64,000 nucleotides of DNA from Phenylobacterium sp. Root1290 (GCF_001425305.1 NZ_LMEE01000001.1:1705803-1769802); one strand, 5' to 3'; counted from the stretch's first letter, positions 18,098-30,006 are shown. The notes: generated by a model not told the origin, from the letters alone. Program-made: numbers and translations.

Positions 18098-20002
18098 TCA
18101 GGCGGCGGCGACCGCGGCGTTCGCCGCCGCGCCGCCAGCCGCGGCCTCGGTCAGCGCACGGCTGATGGCCTCGTAGAGCTTGGCGATCTCGATCGGCTTG
18201 GCGACGTGGCCGTCCATGCCCGCCGCCAGGTATTCCTCGACCTGGTGCGAAAGCGCATTGGCGGTCAGGGCGACGATCGGCGTACGGGGGCGGCCGGCCT
18301 CGCGCTCGGCGGAGCGAATGGCGCGGGCGGAGTCGATGCCGTCCATGACCGGCATCTGGATGTCCATCAGGATCAGGTCGTAAGACCCGTCGCGCCAGGC
18401 TTCGAACGCCAGGCGGCCATTGGCGACGATGTCGATGTCGATGCCCAGCGATCCCATGACCGCAGCCAGCACCTGCTGGTTGGTCGGGTTGTCTTCGGCG
18501 GCCAGCAGGCGCAGGGCGCCCTCGTCGGTCTCCTCGGCGGCCTGGGGCGCGACCGGCGCCTCGATGGCCAGCTCGCCGCGCTCCAGGGGCAGCTCGACGG
18601 TGAACACCGAGCCCTTGCCCTCATGGCTCTCGACGCTGATCACGCCGCCCATCATCTGGGTCAGCTCGCGGCAGATGGCCAGGCCAAGGCCGGTGCCGCC
18701 GAAGCGGCGGGTCGCGGAATTGTCGGCCTGGGTGAACTTCTCGAACAGGCTGGCCTGCTTCTCGGTGGCGATGCCGACGCCCGTGTCGCGCACGACCAGC
18801 CGCAGGACGCCGCTTTCGGGGCTGATGTCGAAGCGGGCCCCGACTTCGCCCTGCAGGGTGAACTTGACCGCGTTGGACAGCAGGTTGCCGACGATCTGGC
18901 GGATGCGGTCAGCATCGCCGCGCCAGGCGCCGCGGGCCTCCTCGGCGACCTCGACCTTGAAGTCCAGTCCCTTGCCCTGGGCGATCACCGAGAACGAGCC
19001 GCGGGTCGGGGCGACGGCCGTCTCGAGGTCGAAGTCGTCGACCAGGAGGGTCAGCTTGCCGGCCTCGATCTTGGACAGGTCGAGGACGTCGTTCAGCACC
19101 GCCAGCAGCAGGCCGCCGGACTGGCGGATGACGTCCAGGCGCTCGCGCTGGACCGGGGCCAGGTCGCCCATCGACATGACCTCGGCCATGGCCAGCACGC
19201 CGTTCAGCGGGGTGCGGATCTCGTGGCTCATATTGGCCAGGAACTGGGACTTCAGCACATTGGCGGCGTTGGCCGCATCACGCGCTTCGACCAGTTCGCG
19301 CAGCGTCCGCTGCAGGGCTTGCTCGCGCTCGTCGAGCTTCGCCAATAGGTGGTTGAAGCTGTCGGTGAGGCTGCGGAACAGGGCGTCGTCGGCCTCAACC
19401 TCGACGGGCGTGAAGCGCCCGTTGGCGGCCACGCCATGCATCGCCTCGGAAAGCTTGAGCACGGGCGCAATCACCCGAGAGGCGAGTCCGCGCGCCAGGA
19501 ACAGCGCCACGCCGACCCCGCCGAACAGCAAGGCGAGCGTCAGGGCGACGAACTGCGGCAGCATCGCGGTCAGGGCCGGGGTCTCGAACGTCAGGGCGAG
19601 CTCGCCGACCTGACGACCGTCGGCGAGCACGGGGGTCACGATGACCTCCTGAGCTTCCGAACTGCGCGGCGTGGGGCGCGAGAAGGTGGCGACCGAGCGT
19701 CCGGCGCTGTCCTTGAGCACCGCCTTGATGACGCTTCCGTCGCTGCCGAGCGTAGCAATGGAGACCCTTGCCTGAGCGGCGTCCTCGCCGGCGAGACCGG
19801 GGGCGGACGCCCGCGCGACGACTTCGGAGAGGGCGCGATGGGCCTGGTGGTTCTGCTCGCGGGCCACCGCCCACTGCTGGAGCATGAAGGTCAGGCACGC
19901 GGCGACCAGCACGACGACGGTCGTGATCAGGGCCACGCCCGCCACGCGCGCGTGGAAGGTCATCTGGGGCCTGGAGCCGGTGGTGCGAGGCTGGTCAGTC
20001 AT
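18098..20002 (-). CDS. Hybrid sensor histidine kinase/response regulator
   Basis: 634-residue inner-membrane hybrid kinase. TM1 lies at about residues 20-42 and TM2 at about 150-171, bounding a ~105-residue periplasmic sensor of CHASE8-like size. A HAMP linker follows (172-225), then a coiled segment, HisKA with H260 in [12 protein letters not shown], an HATPase domain ([26 protein letters not shown]) and a C-terminal receiver with phosphoacceptor D547 in [13 protein letters not shown]. No output domain and no adjacent regulator are present, so it probably feeds a phosphorelay. The Ala-rich last 15 residues look disordered. The ligand is unknown. Confidence 0.92.
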   Translation of the reverse strand: MTDQPRTTGSRPQMTFHARVAGVALITTVVVLVAACLTFMLQQWAVAREQNHQAHRALSEVVARASAPGLAGEDAAQARVSIATLGSDGSVIKAVLKDSAGRSVATFSRPTPRSSEAQEVIVTPVLADGRQVGELALTFETPALTAMLPQFVALTLALLFGGVGVALFLARGLASRVIAPVLKLSEAMHGVAANGRFTPVEVEADDALFRSLTDSFNHLLAKLDEREQALQRTLRELVEARDAANAANVLKSQFLANMSHEIRTPLNGVLAMAEVMSMGDLAPVQRERLDVIRQSGGLLLAVLNDVLDLSKIEAGKLTLLVDDFDLETAVAPTRGSFSVIAQGKGLDFKVEVAEEARGAWRGDADRIRQIVGNLLSNAVKFTLQGEVGARFDISPESGVLRLVVRDTGVGIATEKQASLFEKFTQADNSATRRFGGTGLGLAICRELTQMMGGVISVESHEGKGSVFTVELPLERGELAIEAPVAPQAAEETDEGALRLLAAEDNPTNQQVLAAVMGSLGIDIDIVANGRLAFEAWRDGSYDLILMDIQMPVMDGIDSARAIRSAEREAGRPRTPIVALTANALSHQVEEYLAAGMDGHVAKPIEIAKLYEAISRALTEAAAGGAAANAAVAAA

Positions 20003-20218
20003 GGAGCCCGAGCTTCATCCGAGCGCTCGGTTTAGGCGAATTCTCCTAACGGTTCGCTTCCAGACGGCTCGCCCGAGGCGAGAACTGTGGCGCCAAAGAC
20101 ACGATCACAACCGTCGAGCGATAAAATCGTGGTTAACGGAACATGAATCTCCTAGGTAGAATTTAACCTCCGGTTTACCTTGCTTTCGTTAGGGTTAATT
20201 TCCTCGGAGGGGTTTCCC
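20003..20218. promoter_or_regulatory. Divergent control region with CtrA-like site (20163-20178)
   Basis: The 216-bp region between the hybrid kinase and a small + strand gene is AT-richer than its surroundings. TTAA (20163-20166), 7 bp, then TTTAC (20174-20178) matches the CtrA consensus TTAA-N7-TTAAC at all but one position. Two further TTAA half-sites lie nearby, in GTTAACGGAACATGAA and AGGGTTAATT. A GGAGG sits just before the ATG at 20219. This suggests cell-cycle control of the small gene. Confidence 0.5.
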
Positions 20219-20554
20219 ATGGAAAAGGCGTTTGTCGCGCAACGTGTCGCGACCAAGTTGTTCACGACGGAAGCGGCGGTTGACCAAGCCATGGTCGAAG
20301 CCACGGAACTGCTGGCGGACCTGCTGAAGGCCCGTTCGGAAGTTAACGCCTCGCTCGTCTTCGCTGACGAAGTGCAGGTGAAGATGGTGGAAGCCATCAA
20401 GGCTCTGGGAGAAGCCCGGAGCGCCATGGTCGGCGCGCACAACGAGCTGGCGGAAGCCCAGCTTCGTCTCGGCATTCGCACCAAGCTTGGCTACATGGAC
20501 AAGCCTGAGATGCGCAAGCGCGAGACCACCACGGCGATGCGCCAAGTCGGCTAA
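20219..20554 (+). CDS. Small conserved helical protein of unknown function
   Basis: 111-residue all-helical protein with no signal or membrane segment. The sequence is a run of amphipathic heptads (QAMVEATELLADLLKARSEV, VKMVEAIKALGEARSAMVGA), which suggests a coiled coil or small helical bundle, ending in a basic tail (KPEMRKRETTTAM). I recognise it only as resembling a conserved Caulobacterales hypothetical protein. ATG 20219 follows GGAGG at good distance; the longer frame from 20180 is unsupported. CtrA-like sequences upstream hint at timing with the cell cycle. The polytopic membrane gene follows 65 bp downstream. Confidence 0.75.
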   Translation: MEKAFVAQRVATKLFTTEAAVDQAMVEATELLADLLKARSEVNASLVFADEVQVKMVEAIKALGEARSAMVGAHNELAEAQLRLGIRTKLGYMDKPEMRKRETTTAMRQVG

Positions 20555-20619
20555 GCCGAGTTTGGTTGCAATAGATTAACTGGTGCTGCGCCCCTAATGC
20601 GAGTTAGGGGCGCAGTGCT

Positions 20620-21045
20620 ATGCCGACATCACCGATCGTTCTTGGCCTGATCGCCCTCACGCTGGGCATCTCGCTTCTGGCCCTCTGGAAGGGCAGCTTC
20701 GCCGAACGAGTCGGCGGCGCCGTTGTGGGCGCCAATGTCGTGTTGTCCATTGTGAGCGGATTGCTGTTGCCGGAATCGGCTCAGGCGCTTGCGCGGCTCA
20801 CCTTGGACGGCCTTACCGCCATCAGCCTGCTCATCATCACGGTCAGCTTCGCCAGCTTCTGGCTGGGCGGCGTGATGCTGCTCTACGCCGTGCAGTTCAG
20901 CCTGCACGCGTTCTACATCGTCACCTCGCGCCCGGTCGACGTCCTCTATGCCTGGGTCAACAACCTGAATTTCCTCGGGATCGTCATCTGCCTTCTGGTC
21001 GGGGCGATTGTCGGCTGGCGCCAGCGGCTCAGGCGGACGGTCTAG
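20620..21045 (+). CDS. Four-helix membrane protein of unknown function
   Basis: 141-residue integral membrane protein with hydrophobic segments at about residues 5-22, 32-50, 68-98 and 118-136, short loops and a basic C-terminus ([10 protein letters not shown]), so the C-terminus is probably cytoplasmic. No family motif is recognised. It follows the small helical gene on the same strand and may share its transcript, and it is followed by the serC leader region. The regular helix spacing and codon use make it a credible gene. Confidence 0.72.
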   Translation: MPTSPIVLGLIALTLGISLLALWKGSFAERVGGAVVGANVVLSIVSGLLLPESAQALARLTLDGLTAISLLIITVSFASFWLGGVMLLYAVQFSLHAFYIVTSRPVDVLYAWVNNLNFLGIVICLLVGAIVGWRQRLRRTV

Positions 21046-21096
21046 GCGCGCCGCCGGGCGGCCCGGGCGATTTCAAAAACTTTCGCTTGCGCCGCG

Positions 21097-21145
21097 CCGC
21101 GATAGGGAGTTTCTCCGCCGCGGGCCACACCCCCCCAACGGGGTG
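21097..21145 (+). promoter_or_regulatory. Structured leader upstream of serC
   Basis: Two consecutive hairpins precede serC. The first pairs CCGCG (21097-21101) with CGCGG (21119-21123) and, inside it, GGAG with CTCC over a TTT loop. The second pairs CACCCC (21128-21133) with GGGGTG (21140-21145). The layout and position resemble the serC RNA motif known from alphaproteobacterial serC-serA leaders, but I could not score it against that model. Confidence 0.5.
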
Positions 21146-21176
21146 CTGCTCATCTGTAAGGATGGGAGACATCGAT

Positions 21177-22346
21177 ATGACGACCCTCGCCAAGCCGGCC
21201 ATGCGTCCGGCGCGCCCCGAGTTCTCTTCCGGCCCGTGCGCCAAGCGCCCCGGATGGACCCCTGAAAATCTCCGGAATGCGGTCCTTGGCCGCTCGCATC
21301 GTTCCAAGCTGGGCAAGACGCGCCTGCAGGAAGCGATCGACCGCACCCGTCAGGTGCTGGAGGTGCCCGACGAATTCCTGATCGGCATCGTGCCTGGATC
21401 GGACACCGGCGCCGTCGAGATGGCGATGTGGTCGATGCTGGGCCCGAGGCCGGTTCAACTGCTGGCCTTCGAAAGCTTCGGCAAGGATTGGGTCACGGAC
21501 GTGACCAAGCAGCTGAAGCTGCCGGCCGAGGTGCTGGACGCGCCGTACGGCGAGCTGCCGGACCTGACCAAGGTCCGCAAGGACGCCGATCTGGTCTTCA
21601 CCTGGAACGGCACCACCTCGGGCGTCCGCGTCCCGAACGCCGATTTCATCGCCGCCGACCGTGAAGGCATCACCATCTGCGACGCGACCAGCGCCGCCTT
21701 CGCCCAGGATCTCGACTGGGCCAAGCTCGATGTCGTGACCTTCTCCTGGCAGAAGGCGCTGGGCGGCGAGGGCGCGCACGGCGTCCTGATCCTGTCGCCG
21801 CGCGCTGTGGCCCGCCTGGAAAGCTACACGCCGGCCTGGCCGATGCCGAAGCTGTTCCGCATGACCAAGGCCGGCAAGCTGGCCAAGGACATCTTCGAAG
21901 GCGCGACGATCAACACGCCCTCGATGCTCTGCGTGGAAGACGCCATCGACGCCCTGAAGTGGGGCGCCCAGATCGGCGGCCTGGCCGAGATGCAGCGCCG
22001 CGCCGACGCCAACCTGGCCGCGCTCGCCGCCTGGGTCGAAAAGACCGACTGGGTGGATTTCCTGGCCGCCGACCCGGCGACCCGCTCGAACACCTCGGTC
22101 TGCCTGAAGGTGGTCGATCCGCGCGTCGCCGCCCTGGCCGACGACGCCCAGGCCGACTTCGCCAAGAAGCTGGCCTCGGTGCTCGAAAAGGAAGGCGCCG
22201 CCCTCGACATCGGCGGTTACCGCGACGCGCCCGCCGGCCTGCGCATCTGGTGCGGCGCCACGGTCGAGACCTCAGACGTCGAGGCGCTCACCCCGTGGCT
22301 CGACTGGGCGTTCGCCGCGACCCTCGAGCAGCTTCAAGCCGCCTAA
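21177..22346 (+). CDS. serC: Phosphoserine aminotransferase
   Basis: PLP enzyme that converts 3-phosphohydroxypyruvate and glutamate to phosphoserine. The 389 residues match the alphaproteobacterial form: [15 protein letters not shown] near the N-terminus, RSHRSKLGK near residue 43, and the PLP-lysine region [14 protein letters not shown] near residue 188. An AGGATGGGAG box precedes ATG 21177; the frame opens further upstream but that part is the leader. It is followed by serA after 82 bp, so the first two steps of serine synthesis are in one operon, preceded by a structured leader. Confidence 0.95.
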   Translation: MTTLAKPAMRPARPEFSSGPCAKRPGWTPENLRNAVLGRSHRSKLGKTRLQEAIDRTRQVLEVPDEFLIGIVPGSDTGAVEMAMWSMLGPRPVQLLAFESFGKDWVTDVTKQLKLPAEVLDAPYGELPDLTKVRKDADLVFTWNGTTSGVRVPNADFIAADREGITICDATSAAFAQDLDWAKLDVVTFSWQKALGGEGAHGVLILSPRAVARLESYTPAWPMPKLFRMTKAGKLAKDIFEGATINTPSMLCVEDAIDALKWGAQIGGLAEMQRRADANLAALAAWVEKTDWVDFLAADPATRSNTSVCLKVVDPRVAALADDAQADFAKKLASVLEKEGAALDIGGYRDAPAGLRIWCGATVETSDVEALTPWLDWAFAATLEQLQAA

Positions 22347-22428
22347 GCCCTACTCGCGTCCTCGAGACTCCACGCCAGGAAACCGCGTGGGGCCGAGGAC
22401 GCCTACCCCTATCCGCAAGGAAATTCCC

Positions 22429-24003
22429 ATGCCCCGCGTTCTTATCGCCGACAAGCTGAGCCCGGCCGCCATCGACATCTTCAAGCAGCGCGGCGTCGAC
22501 GCCGACGTGAAGACCGGCCTCTCGAAGGAAGAGCTGCTCAAGATCATCAACGACTATGACGGCCTGGCCGTCCGCTCGGCCACCAAGGCTGACAAGGACG
22601 TCATCGCCGCCGCCCCGAACCTGAAGGTCATCGGCCGCGCCGGCATCGGCGTGGACAATGTCGACATCCCCGCCGCGACCTCCAAGGGGATCGTGGTGAT
22701 GAACACCCCGTTCGGCAACTCGATCACCACCGCCGAACACGCCATCGCGATGATGTTCGCCCTGGCCCGCCAGCTCCCCGCCGCCGACGTCTCGACCCAG
22801 GCCGGCAAGTGGGAGAAGAACCGCTTCATGGGCGTGGAGCTCTACGCCAAGACCCTGGGCCTGATCGGCGCCGGCAACATCGGCGGCATCGTCGCCGACC
22901 GCGCCAACGGCCTGAAGATGAAGGTCGTCGCCTACGACCCCTTCCTGTCGGCTGAACGCGCTGTCGAGATCGGCGTCGAGAAGGTCGAGCTGGAAGACCT
23001 GCTGGCCCGCGCCGACGTCATCACCCTGCACACCCCGCTGACCGACAAGACCCGCAACATTCTGTCGGCCGAGAACCTGGCCAAGACCAAGAAGGGCGTG
23101 CTGATCGTCAACTGCGCCCGCGGCGGCCTGGTCGACGAAGCGGCCCTGCGCAAGGGTCTGGACGACGGCCACATCGGCGGCGCCGCCTTCGACGTGTTCG
23201 TCGAGGAGCCGGCCAAGGAAAACGTTCTGTTCGGCGCGGAGAATTTCATCGCCACGCCGCACCTGGGCGCTTCGACCATGGAAGCCCAGGAAAACGTCGC
23301 CCTGCAGGTGGCCGAGCAGATGAGCGACTACCTGCTCACCGGCGCGGTCTCCAACGCCCTCAACAGCCCGTCGGTCACCGCCGACGAAGCGCCGAAGCTG
23401 AAGCCCTTCGTGGCCCTGGCCGAGCGTCTGGGCGCCTTCGCCGGCCAGATGGTCGACGTCGAGGTCAAGGCCGTCGACATCGCCTACGAGGGTGAAGTCG
23501 CCAACCTCAACACCCGTCCGCTGACGGCCGCCGCCCTGGCCGGCGTGCTGCGTCCGATGCTGGCCGAAGTGAACATGGTCTCGGCTCCGGCCGTGGCCAA
23601 GGAACGGGGCATCACCGTCTCGGAGAGCAAGCAGGACGACTCGCCGATCTATGACAGCCTGGTGCGGATCACCGTCACCACCGCGCTCGGCAAGCGTTCG
23701 TTCGCCGGCACCGTGATGGCCGGCGCGCCGCGCGTGGTCGAGGTCAAGGGCATGGACCTGGACGCCCCGTTCGCCCCGACGATGCTCTATGTGAACAACC
23801 TCGATAAGCCCGGCTTCATCGGCGCCCTCGGCGCGCTGCTGGCCGAAGCGGAAGTCAACATCGCCACCTTCAACCTCGGCCGCGTCTCGGCCGGCGAGGA
23901 CGCCATCGCCCTGGTCGGCATCGATCAGGATCCGGGCGACACGCTGGTCGAGAAGATCCGCGCCCTGCCGCACGTCAAGGAAGCCCGCACCCTGCGGTTC
24001 TGA
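22429..24003 (+). CDS. serA: D-3-phosphoglycerate dehydrogenase
   Basis: NAD-dependent oxidation of 3-phosphoglycerate, the first step of serine synthesis. The 524 residues make the long form: substrate domain, NAD-binding Rossmann motif GLIGAGNIGGIVADR (about residues 144-158), NCARGGLVDE with the catalytic Arg, ATPHLGAST with the catalytic His (about 280), an intervening ASB domain (about 320-450) and a C-terminal ACT domain (DKPGFIGALGALLAE). The ACT domain suggests serine feedback. The start at 22429 follows AAGGAAA. A long perfect hairpin downstream terminates the operon. Confidence 0.96.
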   Translation: MPRVLIADKLSPAAIDIFKQRGVDADVKTGLSKEELLKIINDYDGLAVRSATKADKDVIAAAPNLKVIGRAGIGVDNVDIPAATSKGIVVMNTPFGNSITTAEHAIAMMFALARQLPAADVSTQAGKWEKNRFMGVELYAKTLGLIGAGNIGGIVADRANGLKMKVVAYDPFLSAERAVEIGVEKVELEDLLARADVITLHTPLTDKTRNILSAENLAKTKKGVLIVNCARGGLVDEAALRKGLDDGHIGGAAFDVFVEEPAKENVLFGAENFIATPHLGASTMEAQENVALQVAEQMSDYLLTGAVSNALNSPSVTADEAPKLKPFVALAERLGAFAGQMVDVEVKAVDIAYEGEVANLNTRPLTAAALAGVLRPMLAEVNMVSAPAVAKERGITVSESKQDDSPIYDSLVRITVTTALGKRSFAGTVMAGAPRVVEVKGMDLDAPFAPTMLYVNNLDKPGFIGALGALLAEAEVNIATFNLGRVSAGEDAIALVGIDQDPGDTLVEKIRALPHVKEARTLRF

Positions 24004-24011
24004 TCTGTCGC

Positions 24012-24043
24012 GGGCCGCGCCGTCTTGCCGGACGGCGCGGCCC
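24012..24043 (+). terminator. Terminator of the serC-serA operon
   Basis: Perfect 13-bp stem GGGCCGCGCCGTC / GACGGCGCGGCCC with a 6-base loop, beginning 8 bp after the serA stop. There is no T-tract, but this is the longest perfect stem noticed near a gene end in this window. Confidence 0.75.
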
Positions 24044-24074
24044 CGCGCACCATCGCCTCCATCAGGGAGGCGTT

Positions 24075-26206
<2,132 letters not shown>

Positions 26207-26262
26207 CTAACCGGACGTGAAGACCGACCGCGGCGGCGTGGACATTTAGTCGCAGGGCTTGG

Positions 26263-26526
26263 TCAGCCGCCCGAGAGCGCGCCGAAGATCAACACCTCGT
26301 CGGCGTCGCTCACCGCCAGGCCGATGTCCTGGGCGCGGTCGCCGTTCTTGAAGATGCGCATATGGCGGCGGATGCGGTCCTGCTCGTCGACGACGCGGAA
26401 CTTCAGCCCCGGATAGCGACGGTCGAGGTCGTCCAGCACCTGCGCGATGCTGCCGCCCTGTGCGGCCAGCCGGCTGGCGCCGTCGGTGTAGGAGGTTAGC
26501 TGCGAGGGGATGAACACCTGGGGCAT
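26263..26526 (-). CDS. MoaD/ThiS-like ubiquitin-fold protein
   Basis: 87-residue beta-grasp protein ending in Gly-Gly (FGALSGG), the hallmark of MoaD, ThiS and related sulfur carriers and protein modifiers. The order of strands and the SDADEVLIFGALSGG ending match MoaD. There is no E1-like MoeB/ThiF, MoaE or ThiG gene adjacent, so it is not an obvious cofactor gene. Its start overlaps the stop of the upstream beta-propeller gene by one base (TGATG), so the two are translationally coupled. It may act as a sulfur carrier or a protein tag for the propeller or its partners. Confidence 0.82.
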   Translation of the reverse strand: MPQVFIPSQLTSYTDGASRLAAQGGSIAQVLDDLDRRYPGLKFRVVDEQDRIRRHMRIFKNGDRAQDIGLAVSDADEVLIFGALSGG

Positions 26527-27650
26527 CAGAGCGGCGCCGCCACGACCGAGTAGATCTCAGGCAGGTGTCGGGCGATCGGACGCCAACCCGCGCCCTCGTC
26601 GTCGCTCATCCACACCTCGCCGTTGGTGGCGCCCAGATAAAGTCCGACAGGGTCGCCCGCGTCCGCGCAGAACGCCTGGCGCTTGACGGTGAACCAGCCC
26701 TGCTCGGTGGGAAAGCCCGCATCCTGGCGTCGCCAGCTCTTGCCGCCGTCGGAGGTTCGATAGACCGCCGGCTTGCCGCCGGGACTGGTGCGCGGCCAGA
26801 CCTCGGTGCCGTCCATGGGAAACACCCAGGCGGTGTCGGCCTGGCGGGGATGCGGCACGATGGTGAAGCCGATGTCGCCGATCTCCGGCGGCATGGCCAT
26901 GCCGATCCGGTCCCAGCGCTCGGCGGGCCGGTCGAGCCGGTAGATGCCGCAGTGGTTCTGCTGCCAGATGCGGTCGGGCATGGTCGGGGCGAGGGCGATG
27001 TAGTGCGCGTCCTGGCCGTATTCCGGATAGGGGTCGGGGAAGAAGTTCGCCTCGACGCCCTGGTTCAGCGGCTTCCAGGTCGCGGCCTGATCGAGGCTCT
27101 CGAACACGCCTCCGGTCGAGGTGGCGAGGTACATGTGGCGGGCGTCGCGTGGGTCGATCTGGATCTGGTTCAGCAGGGCGCCGTCGGGCGTGCCGCCGTC
27201 CGCGGGACACCAGTTCCAGTACATCGGATGATCGTTGAACCCGGCGACGCTGTCCCAGGTCGCGCCGCCGTCGGCGCTGCGGAACAGGCCCGGCGGAGAG
27301 GTTCCGGCCCACCAGACGCCCGGCTCGCTGGAATGGCCCGGCTCCAGCCAGAACGAATGATCGACCGACCGCGCCGCCCCGTCGCCCTCGACCTTTGGAA
27401 AGGCCGGCGGCCGTTCGGCTTCGGTCCAGGTCTGGCCCTCGTCGGCGGAGCGGAAGATGGTCGGGCCAAGATGGCCGGTGGAGGCGGCCATCAGCAGCGT
27501 TTTCCCGTCGCGCGGATCGAGCACCAGGTGGTTGACGATGTGGCCGAGGAAGATCGGCCCCTGCACCGCCCAGGTCTTTCGCGCGGCGTCGCTGCGATAG
27601 ATCCAGGCGCCTTTGCGGGTGCCGATGAGAAGCTGAACTGCGGTGGACAT
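26526..27650 (-). CDS. BNR/sialidase-like beta-propeller protein
   Basis: 374-residue protein with repeated Asp-box-like motifs (SADEGQTWTEA, SADGGATWDSV, SLDQAATWKPL, TSDGGKSWRRQ, SDDEGAGWRPI), i.e. a six- or seven-bladed propeller of the BNR/VPS10 type. No signal peptide is evident (MSTAVQLLIGTRKGAWI), so it is probably cytoplasmic, unlike true sialidases. Catalytic Arg-triad residues are not identifiable. The start ATG 27650 is chosen by the conserved LLIGTRKGAW segment. It heads a two-gene operon with the MoaD-like gene and is divergent from the SOS operon. Confidence 0.8.
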   Translation of the reverse strand: MSTAVQLLIGTRKGAWIYRSDAARKTWAVQGPIFLGHIVNHLVLDPRDGKTLLMAASTGHLGPTIFRSADEGQTWTEAERPPAFPKVEGDGAARSVDHSFWLEPGHSSEPGVWWAGTSPPGLFRSADGGATWDSVAGFNDHPMYWNWCPADGGTPDGALLNQIQIDPRDARHMYLATSTGGVFESLDQAATWKPLNQGVEANFFPDPYPEYGQDAHYIALAPTMPDRIWQQNHCGIYRLDRPAERWDRIGMAMPPEIGDIGFTIVPHPRQADTAWVFPMDGTEVWPRTSPGGKPAVYRTSDGGKSWRRQDAGFPTEQGWFTVKRQAFCADAGDPVGLYLGATNGEVWMSDDEGAGWRPIARHLPEIYSVVAAPL

Positions 27651-27722
27651 GAGCACCTCCCGTTCGTCTTGTTTCGCAGACCATAGCACCTGTCGGCCGT
27701 CGGCGGCGCCACCGTGAGGTGC

Positions 27723-27761
27723 TTGACTCTCTCGTCGTCGAAACTAGAACAAAAGAAGAAC
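27723..27761 (+). promoter_or_regulatory. SOS promoter with LexA box (27747-27761)
   Basis: GAAC-N7-GAAC (27747-27750 and 27758-27761) is the alphaproteobacterial LexA operator. It overlaps a likely -10 (TAGAAC, 27745-27750) placed 16 bp from a -35 TTGACT (27723-27728). A third GAAC follows at 27767. The imuA start codon is 19 bp beyond the box. Confidence 0.88.
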
Positions 27762-27779
27762 TTGGAGAACGAAAAAGCC

Positions 27780-28568
27780 ATGTCCGGTTTTCGCGACAGC
27801 CGCTTGGCGGCTCTCAAGGCGAAGATCGCCGCCCTTGAGGCGGGCGGACGGGCGGACTCTGAATCCCTCCCGTTCGGCGCCGCCGATCTGGACGCCTGTC
27901 TGCCCGGCGGCGGGCTGCCGCTCGGCCAATGGCATGAGTTCGTCGGGGCCGGCATGGAGACGGAAATCGGGGCCTGCCCGGCCGCCTTCGCTGCGCTGGC
28001 CGCCGCGCCGCTCGCCCGCCGGGGCGAGGCGGTGTGGATCCTGCGACGTGACGATCTTTTCGCGCCGGGCCTGGTCGGCCTGGGCTTTCCCGCCGAGCGG
28101 CTGATCCAGGTCTGCGCCCGCGACGAGGACGAAGCCCTGGCCGTGGCCGAGGACGCGCTCTCGACCCTGGGCGTGACCGCCGTCTTCGCCGAGGTGGAGG
28201 GGGTGGACCTGACCGCCGGGCGGCGGCTGCAACTGGCCTGCGAGAAGCACGGGGCCACAGGCTTCGTGATCCGCCGCCGTCCTTATGGCGGACAGGAGCG
28301 GAAGGGAACGGCGGGCTCGGCCGCGGCCACCCGCTGGAAGATCGCGCCTGCGCTCAGCGAGCCTGGGCCGGGGGAGTTCGGCCTGGGGCCGCCGCGTTGG
28401 CGGGTCGAGCTGGAGCGCTGCCGGGGCGGGCGGACCGGCGGCTGGCTGATGGAGGCTGAGGCCGCATACACCTGGGAGGCCGAGAATGGCCCGCATCCTT
28501 TGCGCCTGGTCGCCGAACTGGGCGATCGCCAACTGGCGCCGGCGCAACCCCTCCGACTCTCCGCCTGA
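27780..28568 (+). CDS. imuA: Mutasome accessory protein ImuA
   Basis: 262-residue RecA/SulA-related protein that works with ImuB and DnaE2 in error-prone translesion synthesis during the SOS response. It has the ImuA layout: a short Lys/Ala-rich N-terminus (MSGFRDSRLAALKAKIAALE), the LPFGAADLDACLPGGGLPLG segment that replaces the RecA Walker region, and GFVIRRRPYG near the end. The ATG at 27780 lies just after the LexA box. The 3' end overlaps imuB by 83 bp in another frame, so translation is coupled. Confidence 0.93.
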   Translation: MSGFRDSRLAALKAKIAALEAGGRADSESLPFGAADLDACLPGGGLPLGQWHEFVGAGMETEIGACPAAFAALAAAPLARRGEAVWILRRDDLFAPGLVGLGFPAERLIQVCARDEDEALAVAEDALSTLGVTAVFAEVEGVDLTAGRRLQLACEKHGATGFVIRRRPYGGQERKGTAGSAAATRWKIAPALSEPGPGEFGLGPPRWRVELERCRGGRTGGWLMEAEAAYTWEAENGPHPLRLVAELGDRQLAPAQPLRLSA

Positions 28569-30006
28569 ACCCTTCGCCCTGATCGAGACCGTCAAGGGCG
28601 CGCGCCGGCTGGCGGCGGTGGACAAGGCCGCGCGGGGACTCGGCTTGTTCGCCGGACAGAAGGCGGCCGACGCCATGGCCCTGGTCCCGAATCTGGCCTC
28701 GGCCGAGAGCGAGCCGGAGGCCGACGCCACGGCCCTGACGGCGCTGGTCGACTGGTCGGTGCGCTTCTCCCACGCCGTGGCCGAGGACGCCCCCGACGGC
28801 CTCTTCCTCGACATCAGCGGCGTCGCCCACCTGTGGGGCGGCGAGGCGGAGCTCATGGCCGACTATCGCGCCCGGCTGGCGGCCAGCGGGGTGTTCGTGC
28901 GGTGCGCCATCGCCGACACTCCCGGCGCGGCCTGGGCCCTGGCGCACCATGGCAAGGGCGCCGAGATCATCGCCCCGCCGAACGGTCAGGCCGACATGCT
29001 GGCCTATCTGCCGCCCGCGGCACTGCGGCTGGAGCCGGCCGCCGCCGCCCAGATGGAGCGGCTGGGCCTGCGCCTGCTGTTCCAGATCCTGGGCCTGCCC
29101 CGCGCGCCCCTGGCCCGCCGGTTCGGCCAGCACACTCTCACGCGGATCGACCAGGCCATGGGCCGGGCGGAAGAAGCCCTGACCTATCGCCGCCCGCCGC
29201 ATCCTTGGTTCGCGCGGCTGGCCTTCTTCGAGCCGATCAGCGTCTTGGAGGATCTGCAGAAGGTCACCTTCGACGTCGCCGCCAAGCTGTGCGAGCGGCT
29301 GGAGCGGGAAGGCCAGGGCGCGCGCCGTTTCCGCATCGCCTTTCACCGCGTGGATGGCCGCGCCCTGCCGCTGGAGGTTGGTCTGGCCCTGGCGGCGCGC
29401 GATCCCGCCCGCATCGCCAAGCTGCTGGGCCCCAAGCTGGAAACCATCGATCCGGGTTTCGGCATCGACGTGGTCACTCTCGAAGCCGAGGCCGTGGAGC
29501 CGATCTCGGGCCGGCAGGTCCGGTTGGACGCCCGCGCCGAGCCGGCGCGGGAGGACGGCCTTGCGCCGCTGGTCGACCGGCTGACCAACCGCCTGGGCGA
29601 GCTGCGGGTCTGGAAGAGCGCCCCGGTGGCGACCCATGTGCCCGAACTGTCGGCGCGCCCCGGCGCCCCGCTGGAATCGCCTCGCGGTTGGAACCCAGAG
29701 GCGCCGCGGCCGCTGCGGCTGTTCCGCCAGCCCGAACCGCTGGACCTGGTCATGGCCCTGACGCCGGACGACCCGCCGCGTCAGTTCCAGTGGCGCAAGC
29801 GCCTGCACCGCGTCGCCCGCGCCGAGGGGCCGGAACGCATCGGCGAGGAGTGGTGGCGCGGCGACATCAACGACGTCAGCGTCAGTCACGTCCGCGACTA
29901 CTACCGGGTCGAAGACCAGGACGGCGCGCGGTTCTGGGTCTATCGCGAGGGGCTCTATGAAGACGGCGTCCCGGCTCGCTGGTGGCTGCACGGGGTGTTC
30001 GGATGA
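28486..30006 (+). CDS. imuB: Y-family polymerase-like protein ImuB
   Basis: 506-residue inactive relative of Y-family polymerases that bridges the beta clamp and DnaE2. It begins [13 protein letters not shown], where the usual catalytic aspartate of the first polymerase motif is lost, as is typical of ImuB. The palm, [15 protein letters not shown], and the little-finger region follow. A hydrophobic LRLF segment near residue 408 could be the clamp-binding motif. The long overlap with imuA and the ATGA overlap with dnaE2 (30003) tie the three genes into one LexA-controlled transcript. Confidence 0.93.
   Translation: MARILCAWSPNWAIANWRRRNPSDSPPEPFALIETVKGARRLAAVDKAARGLGLFAGQKAADAMALVPNLASAESEPEADATALTALVDWSVRFSHAVAEDAPDGLFLDISGVAHLWGGEAELMADYRARLAASGVFVRCAIADTPGAAWALAHHGKGAEIIAPPNGQADMLAYLPPAALRLEPAAAAQMERLGLRLLFQILGLPRAPLARRFGQHTLTRIDQAMGRAEEALTYRRPPHPWFARLAFFEPISVLEDLQKVTFDVAAKLCERLEREGQGARRFRIAFHRVDGRALPLEVGLALAARDPARIAKLLGPKLETIDPGFGIDVVTLEAEAVEPISGRQVRLDARAEPAREDGLAPLVDRLTNRLGELRVWKSAPVATHVPELSARPGAPLESPRGWNPEAPRPLRLFRQPEPLDLVMALTPDDPPRQFQWRKRLHRVARAEGPERIGEEWWRGDINDVSVSHVRDYYRVEDQDGARFWVYREGLYEDGVPARWWLHGVFG

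Noticed and set aside
22288..23973. 561-residue minus-strand frame opposite serA
   Set aside because: Composition typical of shadow frames (Gly, Asp, Val, Gln rich) with a conserved gene on the other strand.
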